64,000 nucleotides of DNA from Tubiluchus corallicola (GCA_030141605.1 JAQGDQ010000401.1:126001-190000); one strand, 5' to 3'; positions 1 to 13,475 are shown, counted from the stretch's first letter. Numbers and translations: made by a program. The notes: a model not told the origin generated them from the letters alone.

Positions 1-3000
1 GGGGTCCTTATGCCTTACCTAAAATGGCGCACCTTTATCATGGATACAAACCACTAAACCTTTTTTGTATTGTGGAATCGACTACCTCGGTCCAGTAAGG
101 ACAAATATTTTTAGAGGGGGTAACATTGTGTACAAGAAGGCATGGATTTGTCTCTTTACATGTTTTGTCACCCTTGGGGTCCACTTAGACAATTTTTGCT
201 AGGCATGGACTTCCAAAGTTTATTCTCTCTGATGTACGGGAAAATATTTGAGCTAAAACCTAGTGCTGACTCATCAATGCAATAACGTAGACTTCAACAT
301 CTAAAACTGTGCATGACCCTTCTTGTTCTTCTATGAATAATGCTGCTTCATTTGCAGGTGCAAATAAATCAGCCGATGATGTCATCAAGTCATGTGACAC
401 ACCTAGCACCAGTACTTCACGACCTCAGCATCAGTCAGCAAAGAAGGCTTGTCAGTTTTTGCAGCAGATGATTGATGAAGATGAATCAAAGCATGACATA
501 TTCCTCATATGGTTCCAGCAGTTTCTTCACCTCAAAGTTCATTGGGCACACATTTTCCATGGTTTGCTGGTTGTTGGTGCTGGCTGGTTCTCAAGTTTAC
601 AGTTTACGCTTTCTTAAATAGTACTTGATCTAGTACTCAAGACTTTAGTGGACAGACTATGTTCCTGATAAAATATGTTTTATTGGCGATGTAAATACAT
701 TCCACTGAAAGAAGAAAACATAAAAAAGATTACAACAGGAAACTCAAAAATAATCACCATGTATCCTCATCGTATTATACACCATTTGTTACTTATTATT
801 ACATTTTTTATGCTACAAACCCAATTATGCTCATGTATTGTCATTTGATTTGTCTTGTTGATGATTTATTTGATTTGTTAGACATTATTTAGTTGATTAC
901 CACTGTTTGCAATTGATCACATATTTTAATCTCTAGTGGCATCCAGTATTATCCGTACATTCAGAGATTTCGGTGTCCCTATGACTATTTTTTCTTTTTG
1001 ATTTCGGGAGAGTCGGGAAATCACATATATATTTCCCGATGTTAAATTTAATCTTGTGTGTTAGTCTAAGTTTGCCCCAAATTTCTCTAACATTTTTTCC
1101 AGTTCATGAATTTTCCTTTAACTACAATCTTATAATATAGCCTTGAATGTTAAACTTAAATTTGCCCTAGGTCTGTAGGTAGTTTCATACCATACAAGTA
1201 TGTATTGCATGAAGCCCACTACTTAGATTAATTTATGAAGGAAAAGTTTATATAAAGCCGCTCGATTCTCTTAGCTTTCACTGGCTAACGGAGCAAGTCC
1301 CTTTATATACGCCTATAGTGCTAAATAATAATTAAAATTATGGTGCACCTAACGTAAATTTATATTATGCCTTTTAAGGTGATTATTGTGCTTTAGTGCA
1401 TTGTGCTATTTGTGAAAATATGCTATTCATGTAATCGGTAATATGTAAGTAAACATTTATGATAATTAACTAACACCTTATATTTGTGAAATTTATGATG
1501 TTAGGACCAAACTATAATTTGTGAAGTCTGTATAGTCAATGAATTGAATGAAATAATTATTTACTTTGTTGTGACCACTTTTTAATCAAATTTTGTCTGT
1601 TTTTATTGTTGGTTTGTGGACTTTTGAATTAGGAAGTAAGAATGACTAAATAAAAATGATTATACGTTCAAAATAGTGAGATTCAAGCAATTAAAGAAAT
1701 ACATATCGAGTTTTACTTTAAAAATGGATAATAGCATAACCCTATCTTAACGGCAATCAAAAATATTTCTGTCAGTTTCAGTCCTGTTACAAATAGATTA
1801 TCAGGATAACGTCCTATAGGTTTCTCCCCTGAGTTTTTTTAACATAAAAATTGTAAACAATAAAACAAACTTTCAATACAGAGGAAGAAAAGGCAATGTT
1901 AAATTATGAGCCAAAAAACTTTCCATGCAAATCTATATTACTTAGCATTTCGCTTACTTACTGACTTACGTAACTAGACTAATAATTTAAAATGATTGTG
2001 CCAATTGATAAAATGTTGCTGACTCACCCTCCAGGGTGCACCACTCATTATTATTCACAAGATACGGTAATTTAAAATTTTACTTAGTTAGCAACATTTG
2101 TGCTACGAATGCTCTAATTATTTTTTCAAGCTTTACTTAATGTTATCAAAACTTGTTTCAAACGACCTACCATTAAAATAGCTGTGGCTAACGGTCATCG
2201 CGGAAGTTTAAATTTACACGTTTTATACAGCGTTACGGCCGATACAAGCCGTGTATACGAAAAGGTAGTATGTAAATGGTATAAAATTTTGAGACGAATG
2301 TAAGTGGAGGGTTTTCTTGTGCTTTAAACAGTGTTTTATTCAGCGTCTTAGAACTTGTGTTTTTTATAGTAACAGTCTCTGTCTTTCTACTCCTTGTCAT
2401 ACATATTTATAGATATTACATTACAATGCTCCAGCACAACGGTGTTTTTCAAGGAACCACCCACGATATCTTGATCCTCATACAGAATATCATGGTCTAG
2501 TTTTTTGCGTTGGAATTCTTATGTACTGCGTTTATTAGCAAGAAAAAATAAGCTGTTAAAGACTACTCCATATCCTGTTAAAGACCACTTCAGGAAGATC
2601 CGCCAGTACATGATGATGATGATGATGTGATTGTGATGCTGCTGACAATGATGACGATGATGATGTGATAATTATGATACTAACTTTTTCATTTCATTGC
2701 AATTTTTACAATTTAAGAAACTGCAACCACACTTTTTTATGAAAGACCCAATCAGCTAAACAACCAAGTTTGCAATAAAATGAAAGGAGACCAAACTTTG
2801 AACGTTTTCTCTTTTCTTGAATAAGAGCCAAAGAGCTAACACAAACTTTGTGCAAAGCAAGCTAAAAATTTGCGCAGGAGCAGAGGCCACAACAATAGCA
2901 ACAGTCCCAGAGGTGACAGCAGCAACAGCACGAGGCAAAAAGACTTTAAGATGGCGATCTTTATGGCAATACACGCGCTCGAAATTCGCCCAAAAAAGGT

Positions 3001-3834
3001 AAGTTATTTAGTTTATAAGTGTCTGTTGGGGCTATAATAGGTTTTTAATACTACCTGCAAAAAGTTTTTCGGACATCCCGTTTGTCTAGTCGGTGTTTCA
3101 ATGTTCTAAGCTCATAATAAAAACTTCCAAACATCTGTCATTTCCTTTTGGGTTTCATTATTATTGTATTAAACTTTCTCCCCCTAAGAAGTGCATGCAG
3201 GGTTCTGTACTCATAAATAAAGCGGTTTCCTCAGTTTGGATTCTCATGACCTTTCGCATGGTAGGTGCCCCTTTTTCCGAGGTTTTTTTTACAAAATGAT
3301 CGATTTTTTCCTCTTCCAATTCTTTTAAAATGCAATTTCTAAAACTAGAAAAATAGCCCCTGCAGCATGTTACAGAGTTGCAGGGACTGCAAATAGCAAT
3401 GAATTTTACAATGCCATCTTACAGATTAAACTGACAAGTTTCTATCTTCATCCGATGATGTTGCGCACACATCAATCCAATTCGAGGAGGGGCAACTAAA
3501 GCGTCCCATTATTACACTGGTGTCAGAAGTAGGATACAGAGCTTCATGATGTCTGATATTGTGATATTTGCATTCCTTAGTATTTCATTTGTAGCCCTCG
3601 GGTATTATTTATTATTATTCATGCTTTGGACTGCCAATGACCACAACTGCTATGTTATACTAAACACAAAACACGAAAGTTATTCATTTTAGATATTTTC
3701 TTTTCTTACAAATCTCAAACTGTTACAAAACATCAATTGCCGTTGTATAAACAACTCACAAACATTTAAAACACTGCTGGCATAAAATTTTCATTTCGTG
3801 TTTCCCATAAATTTGCATAACTACGTCTGAACTC
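1..3834. other. Region downstream of TG-L: no recognised gene
   Basis: AT-rich sequence. A 102-residue open stretch at 309-617 is Ser-rich with a hydrophobic end; it has no recognisable domain and I do not support it as a gene. A few (GAT)n-like bases lie at 2610-2665. Confidence 0.5.
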
Positions 3835-4427
3835 CTAAACATCGATGTTAATAGTCAGGCTGCCATCAACATCAGAAAGTTCGTCTGATTTAAAATAAGC
3901 TATCAGTGTTCTGCTACCAGCTTTCGAAGGAGTACACTCAGTGGTTATCCGAGCTTCTGCACGCGAAGGAACATCTCTGAAACATATAAAAAGACTTCCT
4001 ACCCGACAGTAACACAAAGTACAATCAACTTAATGTAACTTCTTATTGCAGCAGTGTTGTGACAGCAAGAAGTCTCAAAGAATTGCGCTATTGCTCTGAG
4101 GAACTTGAATTATAGACATATTGCTGTTAAAGTAAAGTGAATGAAAAAACAAAAACGTAATGCGACTGGAACAAACTAAAAACCTACTAACCATACCTGC
4201 AGGTTATCTCCCTTGACCTTTCTATTCCTGGACCTTCGATGACAAACTTACAACGGTGTAATGTTCTATTTAGCAATGGGTTTTTAGCCTGCATTCAACC
4301 TCGAAAGGTCTGCTGACTTGATAAGGTGGAAAACCATGCATAAAATAAATGACCTAGTAAGTAAGAGAAAATCTTCAGAGATAACTTTAAGAATTATAAG
4401 CTTGCTGGGCATCCCATGGCCAATAGT

Positions 4428-4490
4428 CATTCGTCTTTGGCATCCCATGGCCAATAGTCATTCGGCTTTGGTGATATGTTATTAGTAAGT
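4428..4490. repeat. 31-bp tandem duplication
   Basis: GGCATCCCATGGCCAATAGT followed by CATTCG occurs twice in a row, just upstream of the damaged TG-L exon 16. Confidence 0.9.
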
Positions 4491-4707
4491 AAGAATTATC
4501 TATACATAATTCATTTATCTTTATTTTAGGTGCGGATCATAAACCCAGTTGCTTGCCAGTTAAAAGAAGCGATATACATTTGTGTTAATACATGCCTTAA
4601 ATCTTGATAGTAAAACTTTTTAGAGTACCAGAAAATGGTACGTAACACCAATATGTATGCTAAGGTATTTACTCATGTGGTAGAGCTGCAGCGAAAACCA
4701 AAAGATG

Positions 4708-5940
4708 CAGTCTGGTCTGTTATCCGAAAAAAGGAGACTGACTGGATACAACTAGCAAATTTTCAGGAATGTTTTCTTTAGGTCATTTCAACAGCGTTTT
4801 GTACACTTTTTATAAAATTTTGCATTTTGGAGCGCTGTCCGAAGACACTAAAAGGTAACGAAATGGTCCACTACTTTAGAGACTTATAACTTCAGAACGT
4901 TCACAGATAGACGCTTGGGTACTGTTAGGGACGAATAGAAACTTATATGTGGTCTTTCATTTGGTAATACGACTAGTGATCCAGGAGCACACGAAATGGC
5001 CAAATAACGTCATCGGGACCCCTCTATCCTGTTCCCAAAATCAAATGTTTGTACATGACTTGCAAGCGAAGCCGTAAAATGTGTTGTTGCAAAACTCGTT
5101 GTCAGAAAATATTAGCACACGGGAACTGCGGTGAACTGCGCAAGTGTCACTGCTTGGATCGGAGAAATTAAGTAAGTTACATGCATGTTCCCTATACAAT
5201 GTAACGCAGAAGCTGATGACGTCAATATTATCGGCATTAAGGTACGGAGACGTCATAATGTGATGTTACTTAACGCTTAAAACATTTTTCATGTGAGTAG
5301 TTTATTAACAATCAGTTACTGATTTTGCCCATTTTTGTAACATTTTAGTGTTTTTGCCATAACTATTAATAACTTTAATGACGTCATTACCTGCAAACTA
5401 GCTATATTGAACAAAAAAGCTGCGCATCAGTTTCTCATATTTTTTATCACCATTTGATCTATTTTATGATTACTCACAGTTATTCGACCCTTATCACTGT
5501 CTTTGGCGTATAACGTAGAACCAAAATTCTTGTAGCAAATGGTTGATTTCCTGTTAGTCCATAATACATTTCGTCACATTTTATAGCTTCGCTTGCAAGA
5601 TGCAAATATTTTGGATAGAGAGGTATCGATGACGTAATTTGGTCTTTCGTGTGTCCCTGGTTCACCAAAACGCACTACCAAATGAAAGCCCACATATAAG
5701 TTACTATTTGTCCGTAATAGTACCTAGATATCTATCTGTGAACGTTTTGAAGTTATAAGCCTCCAAAATAGAGGACAATTTCGTGACACTTTAGTGTCCC
5801 GAGGCAGCGGCACAAAATGCAAAATTTTGTAAAGGAAAATGTCCAAAAAACGCTGTTAGAATGACTTAAAGAAAGCATTCCTGAAAATTTGGTAGCTGTA
5901 TTAAGTCAATCCCCTTTTCTCGGCTAACAGACCGGACTAA
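4708..5940. mobile_element. Foldback element with ~325-bp imperfect inverted arms
   Basis: The left arm 4708-5030 (starting GCAGTCTGGTCTGTTATCCG) and the right arm 5613-5940 (ending CGGCTAACAGACCGGACTAA) are inverted copies along their whole length, with scattered differences. A further matching segment, TGCAAGCGAAGC at 5060 and inverted at 5587, extends the arms inward. The loop contains short open stretches; on the plus strand 5057-5168 is Cys-rich (KMCCCKTRC, KCHCLDRR). No transposase is recognised. It occupies the region from which TG-L exons 7-15 are missing. Confidence 0.8.
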
Positions 5941-6934
5941 TGGACTTAGTTGCAGTGACGAAGTATCGTGGAATAACATGTCGATATGACCACTCTTCAA
6001 AGTTGATAATGTATTCGTATTCGTTTTGCCTCACTGAATTGCACATACAACTTTTAAGGTTTCTTTTACAGTTTTGTGAAATTGATTACAAGCTACGATT
6101 GTTGCCAATCGCGTAGATAATAGCGCAGCAGCCGCTCCCCGAGAACATTTTTCAAAATTGGCGCCTTTTCAACGGCACCAAAACTCATTCATTTTGTTCG
6201 CATTTTACGTTTAGAATTTAAATAACACACATGCTTTTATGTTGTTTTGAGATTTAGGAAAAACTGCAATAATACGTACTATTATTATGTTTAATTTTAA
6301 ATACAAAATGAAAATTACGTACTTCATTTAAAACTGTATGCTTCTTTTGTTTCGATTTTAAACACAAAATTAAAACGTTTAGCGTACAAATGCGCTAAAA
6401 ATTGTATGTGATGTTTCACAGCGCCTTTTTTATGTGCTTGCTCCCCCTAACTTTAGTAGCGGACTGCGCCCCTGGATATGGTTTAGTCAAAGCAATAATG
6501 CACCATTTCGCAATAAAATTAGTCGATACAAAACATGCCTTCATGACAACAAACTGACTGAACTTAGTAATCACATGTCAGTAATTATACTATTAATTTT
6601 ATCAGTCGGTGTAACCAACTCCTGTTTTAAATTGTGTAAGTATAATCACCATTGCAGAAATAGTTCTCGTGACAGCAATAGGATTTCCTCGTGTTGATTC
6701 TTTTCTCAAAGTTCCAGATCGTAAAATACAAAAAAGCTTTATAATAACTTAACAAATGGATCTTCTTTTTTCTCCTACTTATTTTTTATTGGATAAAGGT
6801 TTTTTTACAAATGATTTTTAAAAGTTTTTAATACTAAAACATTTGATGTTTTCTTGATTTTTTTCACACGTCTGTTTTCCATCAAGTACAGTGTAGGCTA
6901 CTTCTTATTTGGTTTCACTGCCAGACTGTGTAAA

Positions 6935-6975
6935 GCCCTGTTTACACTACGGAGAAGATGCGTGACGCGACCTGG
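6935..6975 (+). mobile_element. DNA-transposon terminus (shared with 51 kb)
   Basis: CCCTGTTTACACTACGGAGA and the following AGATGCG match, inverted, the sequence at 51082-51111. The element's extent is not determined. A minus-strand open stretch at 7056-7304 beside it is not recognised. Confidence 0.45.
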
Positions 6976-8893
6976 GTCTTCTCAGTCCCTTTCACGCCTT
7001 TATATGAATGTCGACTTACATCATTGCTTATACAACTGCTTACAGATGTGAGGACTTATTTTGTATCGTTAAAAACACTCTGCCAAGCCTCCAAATGCAC
7101 ATCGAAAGCCGATTTTGGCCGGTTTTTTGTTGAAGGTGCCTGAAACCATGTTCTAACAGAATCTAAAAAGAAACATCCTATTGCAACTTGTTTTAGGTTA
7201 CTTGTTATCTTTACCCGCCTATGCCGATAGTGATTGTTTGCGGCTAAAAGGTCTATAACTAGACATTTTTCAGGCCCATACTTGTAGCTGGCATCCAATA
7301 ACATGTTTACCTCACCAAAATTTTCTCTAAACTGCCAAAAGGAATTTGAAGGTCTGTTTCTGGTGATGTCCTGTCACTTGAAAATTTAGTAACCTATGTT
7401 TTGGTTAGTGGACCAACACCACGAGTTCAAAAATTCATTGCCCACTGACGCCGCTGAAGAGTGTACATAAAATTATTACGGAAAATTAAGGAAAATTACG
7501 CACAGGGTTCGAAATATTATTTAAACCAGAATACCTAGTATCATTTAGACAGTTTTGACTAACTTGCACTTGTCATTCACCTTTTCAATCAATACAACAA
7601 AATTCTTGTAATGCGCAGGCTCAGCCACCAAATAATAATAAACTGGTTTCTGTTGTAATTGCTATAAATTTTTAATAAATATTTGTAAATAATGAGTAGT
7701 TTTGTAACACCCTGTATATCACATTACATAAATAACTTCTGCATTTGTCTTTCGGTTCGGTGAACATAAATCAAAGAGGAAAAATAGGATTTATTCAACT
7801 GATCAGAGTCAGACCTAGTGATTCAGACAAACCAGACAAGAACCTTTCGTCAAGAACAGATACAAACTGACCACAAACCATGGCCAATCCCACTTAAGTT
7901 TGTTACACATATTTAACGCATCATTATTGTTACATAATGACGCAAAAATAGTTGCATAATAATCGAAAAATTGTAACATAGTAGCTGTTACGTAATGACG
8001 AATTACAATATGTTATTATGATACATTTTTGTTCCATAGTGTTGTAGGTATTGTTTTGTTAAATGACAAACCTTAACACTAGCAGTATATAATGTGAAAA
8101 GCACTTCTAACCCATTTCAATTTTTGAGGAACACTCGATTAGAAATCTCCTTTGAATACTTTGTGTTTCGTCCCTTCCTTACAGAGCAATTATTAAAGTA
8201 GACCGTGGTATTATTTTACAAGTAAAATTTCAGGGCATGTACATATTTTGCCCAAATCTTGCTTTTTGTTAATAAAATTATTATTACAAAAAACTGTGTA
8301 ACTAAATGTTTCTCTAGTCAGCTTGTTGAAAATTATTTTATGTATTATTATTGTCCAAAGTCATTATATTTATCATTACGTAACAGGCCTAGACATTATG
8401 AAGTTGAACTCAAAATCTAAATGTATTTAATTTTCGTCGTTGATTCATAAATTCTTAGTCAAAAATGTTTTCGTATTACATGACAGACATGACCTGTTTT
8501 TCACTTAAAATATAATAATGTTAATTTCTTTATTTTATGCAAGACTGACCCTATTCCAAAGTATTTTCTCTATTTTGGATTGTTAATTATACAGTAAATG
8601 TCATAATTCTAAATATTAATAGTGTTCCCTAAATTAAACCATTAATTTTCTTACCAACCACTGTCTAACGATCATTTTCTGTATCGTGTAAAGAATCGCA
8701 GACTAGCTAACTTTTTTAGTCTTTTCGCTATCCTTCCTCTAGTTCTATAATTATCTATTTGTAACAATTCTTCAAGGCGTACTCGTTAATTCTGTTATTA
8801 ATAATGTTCAATTATAAATTTCAAAAAACATAAATAAAATGAAATTGAATTGAACTGGATTTGTATTAGACTATAATTCTGTAAGGTGCTTAC

Positions 8894-11800
8894 CTGGCCA
8901 AACGACCAAGCACGATGGCTCATCTGATCATGCGAGCCAGTAAAGATAATTCCGGTATCGTGCAGATTCTGCAGAACGTACTCACTGCGCAGTGAGTCAT
9001 CTTCAAGGTACACGCTGTCTTCTGCGTTTAAAAAAAACGACGGAAACTGTTGTATATAGGAAAAAGGCATTTAAGCGTGCTTAACTTCTTTCAGGAAAAT
9101 AGTAACAAACAACATAGAAAAACACAGAATACCCAATAGCATATACAAGAAAAAGCACATACAGGAAAAACGCATTTAAGCGTGCTTAACTTCTCTCACA
9201 AATATAGTAACAAATACACTAAAATAGTAACAACACGAAACAGTAATATCTAAATGGCATTATCAGATGGCAAAAATATAGAATGTATTCAGAAAACATT
9301 TCGGCACCCAAACGCCACCATCATCAAAATTAATGTTATAACAAAATGCTTAACTTTAGAATATAGATAGAAGGAAATGGATACGGTCAGACTTAATTGG
9401 ATGTTCATTAACTTTTTAGGTGAACTATTTTGCAAACCATGGGTTTGTGATTTTCGTCTGCGTGCGACCAAACCCACACTAAAAATGTTTTATTTTTTTC
9501 TTTATTGCAAAATTCTCAGTAAGGCTTTGCTAAACATAAACGAGTTTAACGATTTTGTTCATCCAGTCAACTAACTTGGTAAAATAGGCAAATAAATAAT
9601 CTATTATTCTCAACATAAACTGATTACTAATCCTAAGTTCTGGAACAAGCATTGACTTCTTATATATAAGTTAGAGCGAAAAGTAAACGAAACTAAATAT
9701 CAAAATGAGTATTTAATAAATATAGCATTGTATAGATATACAACCAACAATGAACTGTGGTATAAAAATGACCAGTACTAATAATTTTTACAAACAAAAC
9801 AGTATATAAAGTACATTACGATATGCTATGATGCGTAGTAGGTCTACTATTAAGTAATAATGTGTACTTCGATAAACCTTTTTGTGTTTAGCTCACCTTT
9901 GCACCAAGGGTTGAACAATATACAAACTTTCGATGAAGCTTGATATGTCTCTATGCGTGATCGGTCATTCTAAAAATAAAATTGAATGTTTACAGGCGGC
10001 ATTTGTGATAAATATCTAGCAATAATTCATTCACCAGATATTTTGTGGGTATATTTATGAGTGGGTTTTTATTTTTCACTGTTTTCTTGGCGGTTACTGA
10101 AGAATTTGCGACAACCTACAACTCAAATGAACCATCTCAGTCTCCCACCATACAAAAGTGGATACACTTTTGGACTTCTAACAGTAATTTAAACCTAAGA
10201 AACATGGTGTTCAAAATAAATTACTTGTATTCAAGGACGGATTATGACTTTTTGGGGCCTTACTCTAATGAAATAATGAAATCAGACCGAGCCACCTGTA
10301 AATCGCCCGTATCTGTCTGGACATTGTTTACTCGTGATATATTTTAGTGACATTTACATAGCCTGAAGTAAACTTATTGCAAACTCTTTAAATAAACAGG
10401 CATAGCCACCTTTTGTTTGTCCATAAAAAATATACTTTACGAAATGCCACGATTTTACTATTTATTGCAAACCAAATTAGCACATATTTCAATGCAATCG
10501 TAGAGAACAACAGATTTTTTACCAAACGTTATGAAAGCTTGAGTGGCGCTAGGCTACAGCCTACTACTAGCCTACAAGATAATCTGGCCCTGCATGTTTT
10601 ACACAAACTTGCCGTTGGGTTTGTCATCACATAACAAGTCCAATTGCCAACACAGCAGGCATAAGGCGTTATGAGATCCACTGTGTGTCTAGTCCCTGAA
10701 GAAGCAGTTAATTTTGCTGCAAATGTGTCATTAGCTAATAAGGCGCTTTTGTCTTGTAAAGAAAAAATTGCCCGAGTGCCATTACTTTCAATTGCATAAT
10801 CCCCAAAGTCCATTTTGATACGAATCTCATGCTTTTCTGGATCATATTCACTCGACGTGTGGACCTGAAAGATTATAGGTGTACGTGGGCGTTAAAAATT
10901 ACTCTTACAGAATTTCAATCAATAAAAATGTTTGTTTTTTTGTAAAACTTTCGCGTAGGAAATCACAGAAATGATAAGTGTATATATACAAACACAAACA
11001 AAAAGGGAGGCTAACATCAAGCTTTTCTGCTAGTATTAATGAAGTATAGTTACACATTTCTACTTTGTAAGCTTATCGTTCTTTGAAAAGGTTTAAATAG
11101 TGATAATAATTTATCATTTATATAACTCAATCACATCGACTGACTTCGATGCGCTTTACAATTAAAAGTCTGATATCAATTGGTATATGAGCCCTACGAC
11201 TCTACAATCATTATAAAATTATTCATTCTAAAATCGTTATAAATTATTGTGATTGCGAGCAGTACTATAGAATTATAAATTCGATTTTAGAAACCACTTA
11301 CTCTATTTCAATGTGTGTAGGTAATGATCTATAATGCAGCTAAAATGTGCTCTTTTAAGTGCATTTTAAAATCTTGTAATGACGACAATTGACGCCTGGA
11401 TAACTGTTGCTGCTGGGGTGTTATTTTTGTTGTTGTCATTGTTGTTGTGTTGTCGTCTTGGTCGTCGTCACCGCCGCTGCTGCTACCTATCGTTTAGAAC
11501 TTACTCTAGGCACACACAAGTCAGTTCGTTTTTAAGTGTTTTCTTGACAATAAATATACATACCACCCAGCGCACCAGCTTTCCCCGCCGAATGACGGGC
11601 CGCCCTTCATTGATGACACAGTCATATTCATCTGTAAAATGCACCTTTGCATTCATGAGTGATTGAAACTCGACGTCAGTAATCTTTGCTGAAGACGTAA
11701 TGGATTCAACTAAAAGAAACTTGAACAATTAAAGTACAAGAAAACACACTTTATACATAAATTCCAACAAATCCGTCTAGAAATTTTATATCACTTTCAT

Positions 11801-13284
11801 ATGTTGTTTTATTTGCGAATGCAGAGCTTGCGTTGACAGTAACGCTGTATGCGACTTGCAAATTTAAACTCCAGCTATAACTCTTCACTAACTAAGCAAA
11901 AGTATAATTTATTTTATCCTGTTAGTAAGATCGATAGTGTGTTTTTGGTGAACAAGTGACGCACACTGGGGCAGCTTTGTTTTACCAGGTGGCAAGAATA
12001 TTTTAGATTATTAAGAATACCTGTCGTTAATAATAGATCAGTTGCGTCTTCCTTGAAGCGAGTAACATTGTAGCAATCAAAAAATCTCTTTTTGTTTTTT
12101 TTTGGTAAAGAATGCCGCAGGTAAAAAATCAGAGGGGAAAAGGGATTTATATGCACCTAAGAGTGTCCGAAAGCAATGATGCAATGATGCCTTGTGGCAC
12201 CATTAACATGCAATTACCATAAAGTGCATTTACCAATCTTTTGTGTAATTCTGTCGATATTTTTTCATGTTTACATAATATGTACCACAAAACAGTAAAC
12301 AAAAAGACTTAATGAAAAATCAGTATTTCAAAATACCACTATAAGACATAGAAAATGAATATTTAAACAAAGAACAGAGGATTAGTGAATTAAATATTGA
12401 AAAAAGGGTTAGTAAGTGTATATTCCCATATGTATTTTTACACAAAAACACATCAAAATGATCGTAACCATTTTCTGCACCTATTCTAGATGCAGTGGAT
12501 TACAACCTGCCTACGGTAAGCAAAAAACTTTATGAAAATTAAAATAGTGGGCCGCTTTTAATTTTCCAATAGTATTAAGATTAAAGGTGTTCTAGAGGAT
12601 AGAGCTTTTAAAAAATGAACATGAAGATTAAAATCATGTTCGCATTCAATCGGTTCTCCTTGCAAAGTTACATTAGCAAGGCTGACATTCCTAAATGCAT
12701 TTGGAATAAAGTACAGTTTTCGTTTTCGACTAGCCATTATTATACCTAATTATATTTTTCAATAACTCCATTTTTGTATCATCATGTGTCTGTTTTGCTA
12801 ATATACTGCACAATTCACAACATTAGAGAAAACAAAATTGATTGAAATAAGCTGACATGTGTCAATTACTATAATTATGTAAGTGAATAAATATCACACC
12901 TGAACCACCCCCATCTGGAGTTGATATTCCAGAATCTGGATCTGGAACTTCTGGTTTTGGATGAATTGGTGGATAGACTGTAACAACGGAAAAACTAGAT
13001 TTTTTACATGCATGCTACTTGATAAAAGTTGGTTTATTTTATATTTCTAGTATGTTCTATTATTCGTCATTTGATATTATATCGCTGTCTCATATCTTAT
13101 GACTACATGTATACATAATAAAAGCTCTTACGCTGCAAAATGTGAATAGAATAAGGTATGTCCACGTTATAGTCACCTAACCTACGAATTGCAATCAATT
13201 TTATAAAACAAATTTTTTACCTGGGTACCATCCACCAGGATATAGATTACTGAAACTGTATAACGTGTAGCCGTTCCCCGACAT
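8894..13284 (-). CDS. TG-L exons 1-6: intact N-terminal beta-sandwich reading frame
   Basis: The six exons total 741 nt (247 codons) with all junctions in phase and no stop. They match TG-M exons 1-6 in order and in phase; exons 4 and 5 are the same length as in TG-M (252 and 73 nt). The exon 4 donor is GC (ACG|GCAAGT), as in TG-M. Exon 6 is nine nt longer than in TG-M. The frame is well preserved for a copy that has lost its catalytic core, which fits either recent deletion or retention of a short N-terminal product. I cannot tell these apart from sequence alone. Confidence 0.75.
9067..9230. repeat. Direct duplication of ~50 bp in TG-L intron 5
   Basis: GCATTTAAGCGTGCTTAACT and about 30 further similar bases occur at 9067 and again at 9172, 105 bp apart, just upstream of TG-L exon 6. 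Confidence 0.8.
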
Positions 13285-13372
13285 GTTGGTAAAATTGGGG
13301 TTCCTCGAGCATGCGAATTACTCGGGAATGCCAGCTCGCTCTTCTGGTTGCCGATGTTTCTAACGAACCACT

Positions 13373-13475
13373 CAGAACAAAGCTGAGCCTACAGCTATCT
13401 AACCCACCCAGAACAAAGCTGAGGCTACAGCTATCTAGCCACCCAGAACAAAGCTGAGGCTACAGCTATCAGATT
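13373..13475. repeat. 35-bp tandem repeat, 2.7 copies, upstream of TG-L
   Basis: Units beginning CAGAACAAAGCTGAGGCTAC start at 13373, 13409 and 13444. The array lies 90-190 bp upstream of the TG-L start codon, so on the minus strand it would sit in the promoter or 5' UTR. TG-M has no equivalent. Confidence 0.85.

Larger units (their letters stand above)
3835..13284 (-). pseudogene. TG-L: core-deleted transglutaminase copy
   Basis: Six intact 5' exons are recognisable: 13284-13221 (MSGNGYTLYSFSN), 12977-12900 (Pro-rich spacer), 11709-11564 (YDCVINEGRPVIRRGK), 10864-10613 (SEYDPEKHEIRIKMDFG), 9969-9897 (ILFNPWCK) and 9021-8894 (EDSVYLEDDSLRSEYVL, ending WSFGQ). They are in phase and encode 247 residues. 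Homologues of TG-M exons 7 to 15 are absent from the following 4.5 kb, so there is no active-site Cys, His or Asp. Exon 16 survives at about 4197-4334 but its acceptor AG has become TG and a 1-nt deletion in an A-run breaks the frame. The last exon (3835-3976, SDELSDVDGSLTINIDV then TAG) is intact. The intact 5' half could still be transcribed, but an active enzyme is not possible. A sequence-assembly error is less likely, because exon 16 is independently damaged. Confidence 0.85.

Noticed and set aside
309-617. 102-residue ORF near the left edge
   Set aside because: No recognisable domain, no splice or promoter context; could be chance or an old transposon scrap.
7056-7304. 82-residue minus-strand ORF as a missing TG-L core exon
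   Set aside because: It has none of the TG core motifs (GQCW, HCWNE, DSTPQE, VFSEV) and lies beside a transposon terminus.
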